Positions 8,520 through 17,561 of a DNA stretch of 64,000 bases are shown piece after piece (within the stretch, counting starts at the first letter, position 1; every line of letters begins with the position of its first letter). A program made the position numbers and the translations under genes. The stretch covers positions 1 to 64,000 of the forward strand of contig JABACA010000004.1 of assembly GCA_014237975.1 (NCBI GenBank). Reading direction: 5' to 3'. Source of the DNA: Mariniblastus sp. (GTDB taxonomy: Bacteria > Planctomycetota > Planctomycetia > Pirellulales > Pirellulaceae). The notes under the pieces are model-generated. The model was not told the DNA's origin. It did no database searches and saw only the letters and a list, made by a program, of their open reading frames with translations.

Positions 8520-11489
8520 GTGAGTTTAAACATGACCACCAAAACCATTGAGCATGAAACGCTTGAGCAATTGATGCGGCATGATGATTTTATTGATCGT
8601 CACATTGGGCCTAATGATTCCGAAATCAAAGAGATGTTAGACACGGTGGGTGCCGACTCGTTGCAGGACCTGATCCAAACCACCATTCCAGCGAGCATCG
8701 AGCTGGATAATCTTTTGGATCTGCCCAGCCCTTCTTCCGAAGCAGAAACTCTGAACAGGCTTGCCGAGTTCGCCCAACGGAATCAGGTTTTTAAGTCATT
8801 TATTGGTATGGGCTATTATGGCACGCATGTTCCGACAGTCATTTTAAGGAATGTGCTGGAAAACCCGGGTTGGTATACGGCTTATACGCCGTACCAAGCT
8901 GAGATCTCTCAAGGCCGTCTCGAATCACTGCTGAATTTCCAGCAAATGATTATGGATATGACATCGATGGACATGGCCAACGCATCATTGTTGGACGAAG
9001 CAACTGCGGCGGCCGAAGCGATGACACTCTGTAAACGGGCCGGAAAACAACCTTCCAATCTCTTTTTTGTTGCCGATGATGTGCATCCTCAAACCATCGA
9101 TGTTCTCAAAACTCGCGCAGAGTATTTCGGATTTGAAATTGTGACGGGTGCACCTGCCGAGATCGCCTCTCACGATCTATTCGGCGCCCTTTTGCAGTAC
9201 CCTGGAACGTACGGCCAGGTCGACGACCTGACTGACATCATCGACGCAGCCCATGAACAAAAAGCGCTGGTCGCGGTTTCCACGGACCTATTGAGCCTGG
9301 CATTGCTCAAGCCACCCGGAGAGATGGGCGCTGATATTGTCGTGGGCAGTGCCCAGCGGTTTGGTGTCCCAATGGGATACGGCGGACCCCACGCTGCATT
9401 TTTTGCGACCCGGGATGCCTACAAACGTTCCGCACCCGGTCGTATTATTGGAGTCTCCCGCGACGCGCGGGGCAAAACGGCGCTGCGGATGGCGATGCAA
9501 ACCCGCGAACAACACATTCGCCGCGACAAGGCAACGTCGAATATTTGTACCGCCCAGGCACTGCTGGCCAACATGGCTGGATTGTTTGCCGTCTACCACG
9601 GACCGCAAGGCATTCTTGATATTGCCAGCAGGGTACACCGATTGACGACGTTAATGGTGGCGGGACTGGAACAGCTAGGATTCTCCGTCAACCAGACCGT
9701 CTTTTTTGACACTGTTTCTGTGGCAACGGACCAAGCCAAGTCGATCTCCCAGCGGGCCGAACAACACCAGTGCAATCTGAGATTCTCGGGCGACACCACG
9801 ATTGGAGTCAGCCTGGATGAAACAACGACCGCTGCTGACGTCGAATGCCTATGGATGATTTTCTCGGGCGAAGCGGCCCCATTCACGGTTAGCCAACTGG
9901 ATGCCGACCCGAACATCTCCGCAAGTCGAATTCCGGAGACGTTGCAACGCACTTCCAGCTATCTGCAACATGAGGTCTTCAACAAATTTCATTCCGAAAC
10001 AGAAATGCTCAGGTACCTCAAACGATTGGAAAACCGAGATTTCTCGTTGACCCATGGAATGATACCGCTGGGATCATGCACCATGAAATTGAATGCGACG
10101 ACTGAAATGGTGCCCATCACCTGGCCCGCGTTTGCCAATATTCATCCGTTTGCTCCTCCCGAACAAACGCAGGGCTACGACGAGATGATCGGGCAACTGG
10201 AAACCTGGTTGATTGAAATCACCGGGTACGATGCGATCTCAATGCAACCCAATTCTGGAGCTCAAGGAGAGTATGCAGGGTTGTTGGCCATCCGCCGTTA
10301 CCATCAAAGCCTTGGAGAAACACATCGCGATATTTGCTTAATACCGAGTTCTGCTCACGGAACCAATCCCGCTACTGCCAGTATGATGGGTTTGAAAGTT
10401 GTGGTCATCAAAACGGATGAAAACGGCAACATTGACATGGACGACCTGTTGGCCCGAGCGGATGAAAATGCCGACAATCTGTCCAGCCTGATGATCACCT
10501 ATCCCAGCACCCACGGTGTCTTTGAAGAAACCATTCAACAAGCCTGCCAAATCATCCACGACCGAGGAGGACAGGTCTACCTCGACGGTGCCAATATGAA
10601 TGCCTTGGTTGGATTGACCACGCCGGGGTTAATCGGCTCGGATGTTTCGCATCTGAATTTGCACAAGACATTTTGCATTCCTCATGGTGGAGGAGGTCCC
10701 GGCATGGGGCCGATTGGTGTCAAGAAACACTTGGCACCTTTTTTGCCGAATCACGTCGTCCGCCACGATGATCGACTTGCATCGGGAGGAGCCGTCTCGG
10801 CCGCCCCGTACGGGAGCTCAGCCATTCTGCCAATCTCGTGGGCCTACATTCATATGATGGGCGAAGCGGGTCTTACCAAGGCCACCCAGGTTGCCATCCT
10901 GAATGCCAATTACATCGCGGCAAGACTAAAAGGGAGTTACGAAGTTCTGTACAAAGGTCGCAATGGACGGGTGGCCCACGAGTGCATTGTTGACATACGC
11001 CCTATCCAGGAAGCGTGCGGGATTGATGAAAAAGACATCGCAAAGCGTTTGATGGACTACGGTTTCCATGCGCCGACCATGTCGTGGCCCGTTCCGGGCA
11101 CGATCATGATTGAACCCACAGAGAGTGAATCCAAATACGAACTTGATCGCTTTTGCGATGCTTTGTTAGACATCCGGAATGAAATTCGCCGCGTCGAAAC
11201 TGGCGAATTATCCGCCGATGAGAGCTTGCCCAGAAATGCACCGCATACCATGTACGAAATTGCAGATGAGATTTGGTCCTACTCGCCAGCCAACGGCGAC
11301 GCCATGGAAGGAACCGAAGCACCTCCGATGCGAAAATATAGCCGGAATGCGGCGGTCTTTCCCAGCCACTCCACACGATTGTCAAAATTCTGGCCAGCTG
11401 TTAACCGAATCGATGATGTTTTCGGCGACCGTAATTTTGTATGCAGCTGCCCACCACTGTCTGCCTACGAGGACGATCTTGACGAATAG
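8520..11489 (+). CDS. gcvP: Glycine dehydrogenase (decarboxylating), single-chain P protein
   Basis: A 989-residue PLP enzyme of the fused alpha-beta GcvP type (E. coli enzyme about 957). It decarboxylates glycine and loads the aminomethyl group onto GcvH lipoamide. The PLP lysine lies in [17 protein letters not shown]. The N-half ([19 protein letters not shown]) and the C-half ([10 protein letters not shown]) are both intact. The GTG at 8520 and the ATG at 8532 are alternative starts; neither has a strong ribosome site, which may mean lower translation than gcvH. The gap to gcvH is 85 bases. Confidence 0.96.
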   Translation: MSLNMTTKTIEHETLEQLMRHDDFIDRHIGPNDSEIKEMLDTVGADSLQDLIQTTIPASIELDNLLDLPSPSSEAETLNRLAEFAQRNQVFKSFIGMGYYGTHVPTVILRNVLENPGWYTAYTPYQAEISQGRLESLLNFQQMIMDMTSMDMANASLLDEATAAAEAMTLCKRAGKQPSNLFFVADDVHPQTIDVLKTRAEYFGFEIVTGAPAEIASHDLFGALLQYPGTYGQVDDLTDIIDAAHEQKALVAVSTDLLSLALLKPPGEMGADIVVGSAQRFGVPMGYGGPHAAFFATRDAYKRSAPGRIIGVSRDARGKTALRMAMQTREQHIRRDKATSNICTAQALLANMAGLFAVYHGPQGILDIASRVHRLTTLMVAGLEQLGFSVNQTVFFDTVSVATDQAKSISQRAEQHQCNLRFSGDTTIGVSLDETTTAADVECLWMIFSGEAAPFTVSQLDADPNISASRIPETLQRTSSYLQHEVFNKFHSETEMLRYLKRLENRDFSLTHGMIPLGSCTMKLNATTEMVPITWPAFANIHPFAPPEQTQGYDEMIGQLETWLIEITGYDAISMQPNSGAQGEYAGLLAIRRYHQSLGETHRDICLIPSSAHGTNPATASMMGLKVVVIKTDENGNIDMDDLLARADENADNLSSLMITYPSTHGVFEETIQQACQIIHDRGGQVYLDGANMNALVGLTTPGLIGSDVSHLNLHKTFCIPHGGGGPGMGPIGVKKHLAPFLPNHVVRHDDRLASGGAVSAAPYGSSAILPISWAYIHMMGEAGLTKATQVAILNANYIAARLKGSYEVLYKGRNGRVAHECIVDIRPIQEACGIDEKDIAKRLMDYGFHAPTMSWPVPGTIMIEPTESESKYELDRFCDALLDIRNEIRRVETGELSADESLPRNAPHTMYEIADEIWSYSPANGDAMEGTEAPPMRKYSRNAAVFPSHSTRLSKFWPAVNRIDDVFGDRNFVCSCPPLSAYEDDLDE

Positions 11490-11518
11490 CTGGAACGGTG
11501 TTTCCTCGGGTTGAGTTC

Positions 11519-12265
11519 ATGAACAGTTGTCGACTAATTATCGATTCACCGGCTACCGGCAGCTGGAACATGGCCGTCGATCAGGCGTTGATGGAAACGG
11601 CGGACAAGACAGCGCGGTCAACACTCAGATTGTATTCCTGGCAACCGGCAACATTGAGCCTGGGCTACTTTCAAAATTATGACGATCGCCAGGGGCATGC
11701 GGAGAGCCTGATTTGTGACTGCATTCGACGCTCGACCGGTGGAGGTGCCATCGTCCACCACCACGAACTCACGTACAGCCTGTGTGTGCCAAGTGACAAT
11801 CGTTGGTCAAAAAAGAACGCAGAACTATACGATGTGATTCACCGCGCCACGATCAACACGCTCAAACAATGGAAAGTACAGGCTCAGTTGTTTGATACCC
11901 ACCACAGCTCCTCTCGCGAAAATCCCAGTGCATTTCTTTGTTTTGAGCGGAGGACGCCGGGAGATGTCATATTGGATTCATTTAAAATCGGCGGCAGTGC
12001 GCAACGTCGAACAAAACATGCACTGTTACAACACGGCAGTATTCTTCTGTCAAAATCAATTCACGCACCCCAATTGCCTGGAATTACCGACCTGGCACCA
12101 TGCAAAATCAACACCAAAGAATTCAGCCAGGCCTGGGTTGCTTCCGTCAATCAGGGACTGCAATTTGAGATATCGCCAGGCGAACTTTCCGATAAGGAAA
12201 TCGCCTCGGCCACAGCAATCGAGACCAATCGTTATGCTACGAATCACTGGAACAAGAAGCGGTAG
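11519..12265 (+). CDS. lipM: LipM/LplA-family octanoyltransferase
   Basis: A 248-residue member of the BPL/LplA/LipB fold. Motifs: SWNMAVDQAL near the N-terminus, RRSTGGGAIVHHHELTYS (the RR.TGGGAV.H motif) and SFKIGGSAQRR with the acyl-adenylate/thioester Lys region. LCFERRTPGDV carries a Cys at the position of the LipM nucleophile (B. subtilis LipM Cys150), favouring acyl transfer from ACP to GcvH over ATP-dependent lipoate ligation. The ATG at 11519 matches the family N-terminus; an in-frame GTG at 11498 would add seven residues. It is the last gene of the gcv cluster, 29 bases after gcvP, so its substrate is very probably GcvH Lys66. Confidence 0.8.
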   Translation: MNSCRLIIDSPATGSWNMAVDQALMETADKTARSTLRLYSWQPATLSLGYFQNYDDRQGHAESLICDCIRRSTGGGAIVHHHELTYSLCVPSDNRWSKKNAELYDVIHRATINTLKQWKVQAQLFDTHHSSSRENPSAFLCFERRTPGDVILDSFKIGGSAQRRTKHALLQHGSILLSKSIHAPQLPGITDLAPCKINTKEFSQAWVASVNQGLQFEISPGELSDKEIASATAIETNRYATNHWNKKR

Positions 12266-12363
12266 GTAACAACTAACCCGGCACGCCAAGTGTTCAACCA
12301 TAACGATATGGCTAGATATTCCGGCTAACGCCACTTTTTGTCACGAAATAAGTCTGTTTTAAC

Positions 12364-12377
12364 GTTACATTAGTAAC
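12364..12377. promoter_or_regulatory. Palindrome upstream of the FHA gene
   Basis: GTTAC (12364-12368), ATTA spacer, GTAAC (12373-12377): a perfect 5-bp dyad in the 276-base AT-richer gap between lipM and the FHA gene, about 165 bases before the FHA start. It has operator-like geometry; the cognate regulator is unknown. Confidence 0.3.
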
Positions 12378-12541
12378 AGAATGCCCCGCCTTGATTTGAC
12401 AACCTTAATGGATCGAAGATAATGACCTCAGAGCGTTGACCTAGGAATTGTACCGTTGCGGGTAGCAGAACCGAATCAAAATGTCCTATTCAATAAGCAA
12501 ATTCGCTGTTCCGCAATTCAAAACTTGTTAGGAAACGTAGT

Positions 12542-13231
12542 ATGCAAGTAGTTTTGAAAGTTGTTGGGGGAAAGAATGACGGCCGAGAGATCGTCATTAG
12601 TGTACCCAAGTTCATTATCGGTCGTGGTGAAACTGCCCATCTGCGACCCTCCAGTGATTTAATTAGTCGAGAACACTGTTCGATTTGTATTAGAGACGGC
12701 CAAGTAACCGTTGACGACATGAACAGTAGTAATGGCACGTTCATAAATGGTACGCAATTAACTGGCACCCACTCGGTCAAGTCCGGTGATTCGCTAAGGG
12801 TAGGTCGCCTCCAGTTCAACATTCTCATTGATCCCGTTAAAGCAGGTAACAAGAAACCAAGAGTCAACAGTGCTGTCGAAGCTGCTTCGCGGACGATGGA
12901 AGAAAAACGAGCCAGCAAAGAGGCGATCGAAGACAGCATCACGGATTGGCTCGCTGCTCCCGAAGAAGTCGATCCAAAACAGAGTTTCCCAACGGCTGAA
13001 ACAGTTCAATTCACGATTGAAGATTCAACGACAAAAGAAAACCTTGACTTGGATGAATCATCCGATTCGTCGAGTGAAAATCTTGTTGACCCTGAAACGG
13101 ATGAATCTGACGAAAAGAAGCAGAGCAAGAAAAAGAATTTTGGTAAACTGCCTCCTCGTCCCAAATTTAGTCATGATGATTCAACAACTGCCGCAGGTGA
13201 TGTTTTAAAGAAGTTTTTCAACCGTCGATAA
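12542..13231 (+). CDS. FHA-domain protein
   Basis: A 229-residue cytoplasmic protein. Residues about 5-95 form a forkhead-associated domain with the phosphothreonine-binding signature: GR at 27-28, SREH at 42-45 and NSSNGTFING at 61-70. The rest is acidic, Ser/Asp/Glu/Lys-rich and probably disordered, ending in a short basic tail. FHA domains read Ser/Thr phosphorylation, and planctomycetes encode many Ser/Thr kinases, but none lies nearby. It precedes the ECF sigma gene by 228 bases with no clear terminator between. The partner is unknown. Confidence 0.85.
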   Translation: MQVVLKVVGGKNDGREIVISVPKFIIGRGETAHLRPSSDLISREHCSICIRDGQVTVDDMNSSNGTFINGTQLTGTHSVKSGDSLRVGRLQFNILIDPVKAGNKKPRVNSAVEAASRTMEEKRASKEAIEDSITDWLAAPEEVDPKQSFPTAETVQFTIEDSTTKENLDLDESSDSSSENLVDPETDESDEKKQSKKKNFGKLPPRPKFSHDDSTTAAGDVLKKFFNRR

Positions 13232-13446
13232 TATGAAAACCGATCCAATTCAATGGCGGTGGCAATCTTTGGTTGCTACCGTTTGTTTTTTTGTCGGTGT
13301 TTTGCAAGATTTCCAAATCTTCTGTTTTCTTTTCCAATATTATCATGCGGCTGTCGAATTTCAGGAAAACGCCTTAAATCATCCAAAATCGAGATATGTC
13401 AAAACTGATACTGGATTTTGAGAGTAGTAAATAGGGCTGAGATTTC

Positions 13447-13454
13447 AGAGGGAG
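13447..13454 (+). promoter_or_regulatory. Ribosome binding site fixing the ECF sigma TTG start
   Basis: AGAGGGAG ends 5 bases before TTG 13460. It is the only strong site in the region and overrides the in-frame TTG at 13418. Confidence 0.65.
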
Positions 13455-13459
13455 TTAGT

Positions 13460-14026
13460 TTGGCAGAAGAACTTTCCATTTTGGTTAATCGTTGCCTGAC
13501 CGGTGATCAACCCTCTTTTCAGACGTTGGTAGACCGTTTTCGCGGACAGGTGTTTGGCCTCTGTTTTCGGATGCTTGGGCAACGCGAAGACGCAGAGGAT
13601 GCAACCCAGGAGACCATGATTCGGCTGGTAAACAACTTGCATCGGTGGGAACAGGATCGAGCATTTGAACCATGGCTTTTAACCATTGCTGGAAACCGAT
13701 GTCGTACACGGCTTGCGAAAAGAAAGCGCCGTCCAACTCCCGTGCCCCTGGATTACCCGATCCAGGATCAATCGCATTTGGAACGAAAAGCCCAATTGCT
13801 GACCGAGGAAATCGACTTGGCACTGGCACATTTACGCCTTGAGTACCGCCAGGCATTCAACCTATTTCACCAACGGGAATTGGGGTACGCCGAAATTGCT
13901 GCGGAGCTGGAGGTTCCTTTGGGAACCGTCAAAACCTGGGTGCATCGTGCACGACGTGAAATTGTTACGCGACTTAGAAAAAGAGGGGCTCTGAGTGGAG
14001 ACCACACTGACATGCGTACAGTTTGA
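13460..14026 (+). CDS. ECF-family RNA polymerase sigma factor
   Basis: A 188-residue sigma-70 of the extracytoplasmic function type. Region 2 is seen in FQTLVDRFRGQVFGLCFRM and EDAEDATQETMIRLVNNL (core binding and -10 recognition). Region 4 is seen in LAHLRLEYRQAFNLFHQ and YAEIAAELEVPLGTVKTWVHRAR, a helix-turn-helix for the -35 element. The TTG start is chosen from its ribosome site; the weak start codon suggests low basal expression. Its last 32 bases overlap the anti-sigma gene, the usual arrangement for a coupled pair. The signal is unknown. Confidence 0.9.
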   Translation: MAEELSILVNRCLTGDQPSFQTLVDRFRGQVFGLCFRMLGQREDAEDATQETMIRLVNNLHRWEQDRAFEPWLLTIAGNRCRTRLAKRKRRPTPVPLDYPIQDQSHLERKAQLLTEEIDLALAHLRLEYRQAFNLFHQRELGYAEIAAELEVPLGTVKTWVHRARREIVTRLRKRGALSGDHTDMRTV

Positions 14027-14618
14027 AAAACGAATTCAATCGTTAATGGATTCACGCCAGGAGTTAGCCACTGACTCACTGTTGGATGAACATCGTGCGC
14101 ATTGTCCAAACTGCTGTGAGATACTCGATTCCTACCAGTCGTTAGAAGATAGTTTTTCAGGAAAACTTCCGACAACCATTCAACAAGCCATCGGCGACCA
14201 GGTCGATAAACCAGCTGTCATTTCAACACATCGATGGTCTGGATACATGCCATTGGTGCTTACTTTGGTGGTTGGTTTAATCGCAGGGTCGATCATTGGA
14301 TTGTCATCGAGATCGTTATTGGAACCTGTTGCTGCCAAGAATCACACTGAAGTTGGACCAAGAATCGAAGCGAATTCAATTTTGCCGACGTCCTCTAGTG
14401 ATCTCAACGAGATATTCAACAGCATGAACGAACTCAACTCCCCGTTGACGTCTATTGACCAGATAATTCAGCAGTTCCCAACCGTAAATTTGTATTACCG
14501 TTACACTGCCGAGTTGCCGGGAATCCGTTCGATCCGCTCATCGTTCAACGTTGCTTTCGACTGGTTCCAGGAAACCTTCATATTGGACATGGACAGCATA
14601 GACAGGAAAAACCAATAA
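13995..14618 (+). CDS. Membrane anti-sigma factor with zinc-finger (ZAS) motif
   Basis: 207 residues. A ZAS-type H-x3-C-x2-C is present (His33, Cys37, Cys40 in EHRAHCPNC), followed by one membrane helix at about 84-107 and a periplasmic part of about 95 residues with no recognised sensor domain. The GTG start has GAGGGG 6 bases upstream, inside the 3' end of the sigma gene, so translation is coupled. It likely holds the ECF sigma at the membrane until an envelope signal releases it. Confidence 0.8.
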   Translation: METTLTCVQFEKRIQSLMDSRQELATDSLLDEHRAHCPNCCEILDSYQSLEDSFSGKLPTTIQQAIGDQVDKPAVISTHRWSGYMPLVLTLVVGLIAGSIIGLSSRSLLEPVAAKNHTEVGPRIEANSILPTSSSDLNEIFNSMNELNSPLTSIDQIIQQFPTVNLYYRYTAELPGIRSIRSSFNVAFDWFQETFILDMDSIDRKNQ

Positions 14619-14898
14619 ACGGCTGGTCCATCTTTGACCCCGACGAGTGGTTTTAATTTTCATATCAAACCCTTCCTGGTAGTGCCGCTCAACAATACCC
14701 GTTGCGACAGGACAATGCACGATTGTCCCCTCTTAACCGTCACAACCGGATCACCCAAACGACCTTGACAGTTTACCGAGTCGGAATTTTCTTTTTCCCC
14801 GTAAAAGTTTACTTTCGTGTCCTATTTTTACTCCGGGCAGTTACCCAGTGAGAAAGCACGCACCCGCCAAATCCAATCCAATTTGCATAGGACACTTA

Positions 14899-15282
14899 AT
14901 GGCCACCAAAAAAACCACCAGAACATCGGGGACCACAAAACAACCGTATATCCAAATGAACGAAACGGGCCATCGAGCCGGGCAGGACAGACGCCAACAA
15001 ACTGTCCCCGTCGCACATGAACGCCGAAAAGTTAAAAGACGGCGACAAATTGATCCGACGACATGCGAGCGAGAATACAATGTTTCGGAAATAGAATTTA
15101 TGCAAGCTATGGATGAATACAAACGTGCCAGCGGACGCATGTTCCCGACTTGCAGCGAGATTCTGGAAGTCATTATTAAACTTGGGTATCGCCAAGTCGA
15201 AGAACCCGGAGAAATCTATCAAGCGGAAATGCAAGACACGCTAATGCAGCAAGCCGAAGCGATCTCGGAAGAATTTGCCTAA
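14899..15282 (+). CDS. Conserved small basic protein, function unknown
   Basis: 127 residues. The first 60 are Lys/Arg/Thr/Gln-rich and probably disordered ([11 protein letters not shown]...). The second half is a compact helical region ([39 protein letters not shown]) resembling the small HTH-like proteins common in planctomycete genomes. AGGA at 14889-14892, 6 bases upstream, supports ATG 14899 rather than the upstream in-frame ATG at 14848. A strong terminator follows. The basic tail plus helical domain suggests nucleic-acid binding, which is inference. Confidence 0.7.
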   Translation: MATKKTTRTSGTTKQPYIQMNETGHRAGQDRRQQTVPVAHERRKVKRRRQIDPTTCEREYNVSEIEFMQAMDEYKRASGRMFPTCSEILEVIIKLGYRQVEEPGEIYQAEMQDTLMQQAEAISEEFA

Positions 15283-15312
15283 TTTATTAAACTGCATGCA
15301 AATCGACCTCTA

Positions 15313-15338
15313 AAACCGCCTATTAAGGCGGTTTTTTT
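15313..15338 (+). terminator. Rho-independent terminator
   Basis: AAACCGCC (15313-15320) pairs with GGCGGTTT (15327-15334) around TATTAA, followed by a T-run. It ends the small basic protein transcript 30 bases after the stop. Confidence 0.9.
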
Positions 15339-15422
15339 CGTTGATATTGTTTGTGGCAGCCACTTGGACTAAAGTCCCCCGTCAATTGCAGTCCCAAATT
15401 CGTGTTAACACTGAGTCCGCAC

Positions 15423-16151
15423 ATGGTTCGCCTTGCTACACAATCAGTTATCCGTTTACCTTCAATCCGTTTTTTCCGTGCAGCACAATGGGCCTGTATA
15501 ACACTGTTGGCATGTTTGCAATTAGGATGCAGCATCAATGCTGATCGATATAACCGTCTTGGAAAAGAGGCATTTGATGAAGGTCAAATGACTGAGGCAA
15601 TCAATCAGTTTCAAACTGCACTTTCAGCTGACCCCAACAATTCGGATGCCTACTACAACCTCGCCTCCAGTTATTACACATTGGGCAAGCGAACCAACAA
15701 TCCACAGGCGTTAGCCCAGGCTGAGGAACTTTATCGTCAAGCGATTGCCCTGAATGATATGAACGAGGACGCTCACCGCGGCTTGGCTTGCTTGTTGGTG
15801 GACACCAACAGGAAACAAGAAGCCTTTAACTCATTGAAGGGATGGCAAGCAAGACATCCTACAAGTGTCGATCCACTTATCGAATTGGCCAGGTTGAACC
15901 AGGAATTCGGCAACAGTCGACAAGCCGCTGATTTACTGACCGATGCGATCTTACTGGACAACCAGAATGTTCGCGCCCTGACTGCCATGGGTTATGTGCG
16001 TGCCAGCCAAGGCCAATACGCACAGGCCATCCAGAATTACAACCGGGTTCTACAGCTGGACGGCAACCAAACCCAGGTCACTCAACAGATCAACGAGCTC
16101 CAATTGAGAATGGCTCAGAACAGCCAGAATCAAAAGACGTCCTCTTATTAA
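15423..16151 (+). CDS. TPR-repeat envelope protein (probable lipoprotein)
   Basis: 242 residues. The N-terminus is a basic stretch then a hydrophobic run ending ITLLACLQLGC, consistent with a signal peptide and possibly a lipobox (LLAC or LGC). It is followed by about five tetratricopeptide repeats (e.g. YNRLGKEAFDEGQMTEAINQ, AYYNLASSYYTLGK, ALTAMGYVRASQGQYAQAI). The ATG at 15423 is preferred because it places the signal at the N-terminus. It probably acts as a protein-protein adaptor at the inner membrane or periplasm; the partner is unknown. Confidence 0.8.
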   Translation: MVRLATQSVIRLPSIRFFRAAQWACITLLACLQLGCSINADRYNRLGKEAFDEGQMTEAINQFQTALSADPNNSDAYYNLASSYYTLGKRTNNPQALAQAEELYRQAIALNDMNEDAHRGLACLLVDTNRKQEAFNSLKGWQARHPTSVDPLIELARLNQEFGNSRQAADLLTDAILLDNQNVRALTAMGYVRASQGQYAQAIQNYNRVLQLDGNQTQVTQQINELQLRMAQNSQNQKTSSY

Positions 16152-16347
16152 AGGCCGTTCCCCCCGGCCCGCCATTCCATCGGCCATAGACGGCTTATGG
16201 ACAGATAGCGACAAGTAGGTCCGTTTCCCGAATCCCGACACCCAGTTTCTAGCGGACCGCCACTTTCCTGTCATTTCCGAAACTACTAGAATTCGGAATA
16301 GACCAGCCGCTGATGACCAGCCGCTGATTTGGCACTCTTTCTTTCAG

Positions 16348-17469
16348 ATGCAATTGGATATGTCCTCTCCCACAACGACTGAGCGTGTTTTCAACTTTTC
16401 GGCAGGACCTGCCGTTTTGCCAGAAATGGTGCTGGAACAAATCCGGGACGAGCTGTTATGTTTGCCGGGAGTTGGTAGCAGCGTGATGGAAATCAGCCAT
16501 CGCAGCCAGGCGTTTGTTGAGATCCTGGACGATGCCAGGCGGCGAATCATTGATTTGCACCAAATCCCTGACGACCATGAAGTCTTATTTGTTCAGGGTG
16601 GCGCAACCCTGCAAAACACAATGATCCCAGCCAACCTGCTCGTCGATCAAAACCAAACGGCCGACTGCATTATCACCGGGACGTGGGGAAAGAAGAACAG
16701 CCAGGATATTCAATATTATGGAAGCCTCAACATTGCTTGGGATGGAGCTGAAACCAACTACACTCAAGTGCCAACCAATAGCGAACTCAATTTGACAGAA
16801 GGTGCAGCTTACTGTCATTACACTTCGAATGAAACGATTCACGGCGTTCAGTTTCCAGAGCCCCCAGAGGTCGGCGAAGCGCCTTTGGTTGTCGATCAAT
16901 CCTCTGACTTCCTGTCGGAGCCCCTGGATATTAAACGCTTTGGAATGATCTATGCCTGCGCCCAAAAAAACTGTGGTATTGCGGGTGTCACCACATTGAT
17001 CATTCGACGGGAGCTGTTGGAAAGGGCGGGGGACCGGTTGCCTCGCTACCTGGATTATGCCCAACACGTTAAGGGGGCATCCATGCTGAACACACCACCC
17101 ACCTTTGCAATTTATGTGACCGGACTGGTGTGTAATTGGATTCAGAACACCGTGGGCGGACTCGAGGAAATGCACCGTTTGAACCAGGAAAAAGCAAACC
17201 TGCTGTATAACCTGATCGACAACAGTGGTGGATTTTTTCTGGGTCACGCCCAACCCTCGAGCCGCTCGTTAATGAATGTCGTTTTCCGTTTAGAATCGCA
17301 AGAGCTGGATTCCAAATTTGTTACAGAAGCTGCCGCACTGGGAATGACCGGTTTGAAAGGCCATCGCAGTGTGGGTGGCATTCGAGCTTCCATCTATAAT
17401 GCAATGCCACTGAGTGGAGTTCAGGCACTGCATGATTTCATGCGGGACTTCGCCCAAAGAAACGGTTAG
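16348..17469 (+). CDS. serC: Phosphoserine aminotransferase
   Basis: 373 residues, class V aminotransferase. It converts 3-phosphohydroxypyruvate and glutamate to phosphoserine in serine biosynthesis. FNFSAGPAVLP opens the domain, FVQGGATLQN binds the cofactor phosphate, VVDQSSDFLS gives the PLP Asp, and ACAQKNCGIAG carries the PLP lysine (Lys207). GLKGHRSVGGIRASIYNA is the C-terminal substrate-binding segment. ATG 16360 is an alternative start that removes four residues. serA follows 92 bases later on the same strand, forming a serine pathway pair. Confidence 0.95.
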   Translation: MQLDMSSPTTTERVFNFSAGPAVLPEMVLEQIRDELLCLPGVGSSVMEISHRSQAFVEILDDARRRIIDLHQIPDDHEVLFVQGGATLQNTMIPANLLVDQNQTADCIITGTWGKKNSQDIQYYGSLNIAWDGAETNYTQVPTNSELNLTEGAAYCHYTSNETIHGVQFPEPPEVGEAPLVVDQSSDFLSEPLDIKRFGMIYACAQKNCGIAGVTTLIIRRELLERAGDRLPRYLDYAQHVKGASMLNTPPTFAIYVTGLVCNWIQNTVGGLEEMHRLNQEKANLLYNLIDNSGGFFLGHAQPSSRSLMNVVFRLESQELDSKFVTEAAALGMTGLKGHRSVGGIRASIYNAMPLSGVQALHDFMRDFAQRNG

Positions 17470-17561
17470 TTACAGGAAACCAAGTCTGTCCAAGATTCTA
17501 TTTTCAGTTTGATGCGTTTTGTTCGTATTTGTAAAACCACACAGCCAAAATCCGGGATGCA

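Noticed and set aside
13233..13421. 62-codon frame after the FHA gene
   Set aside because: No ribosome site beyond the stop of the preceding gene, and atypical content; may be leader of the sigma gene.
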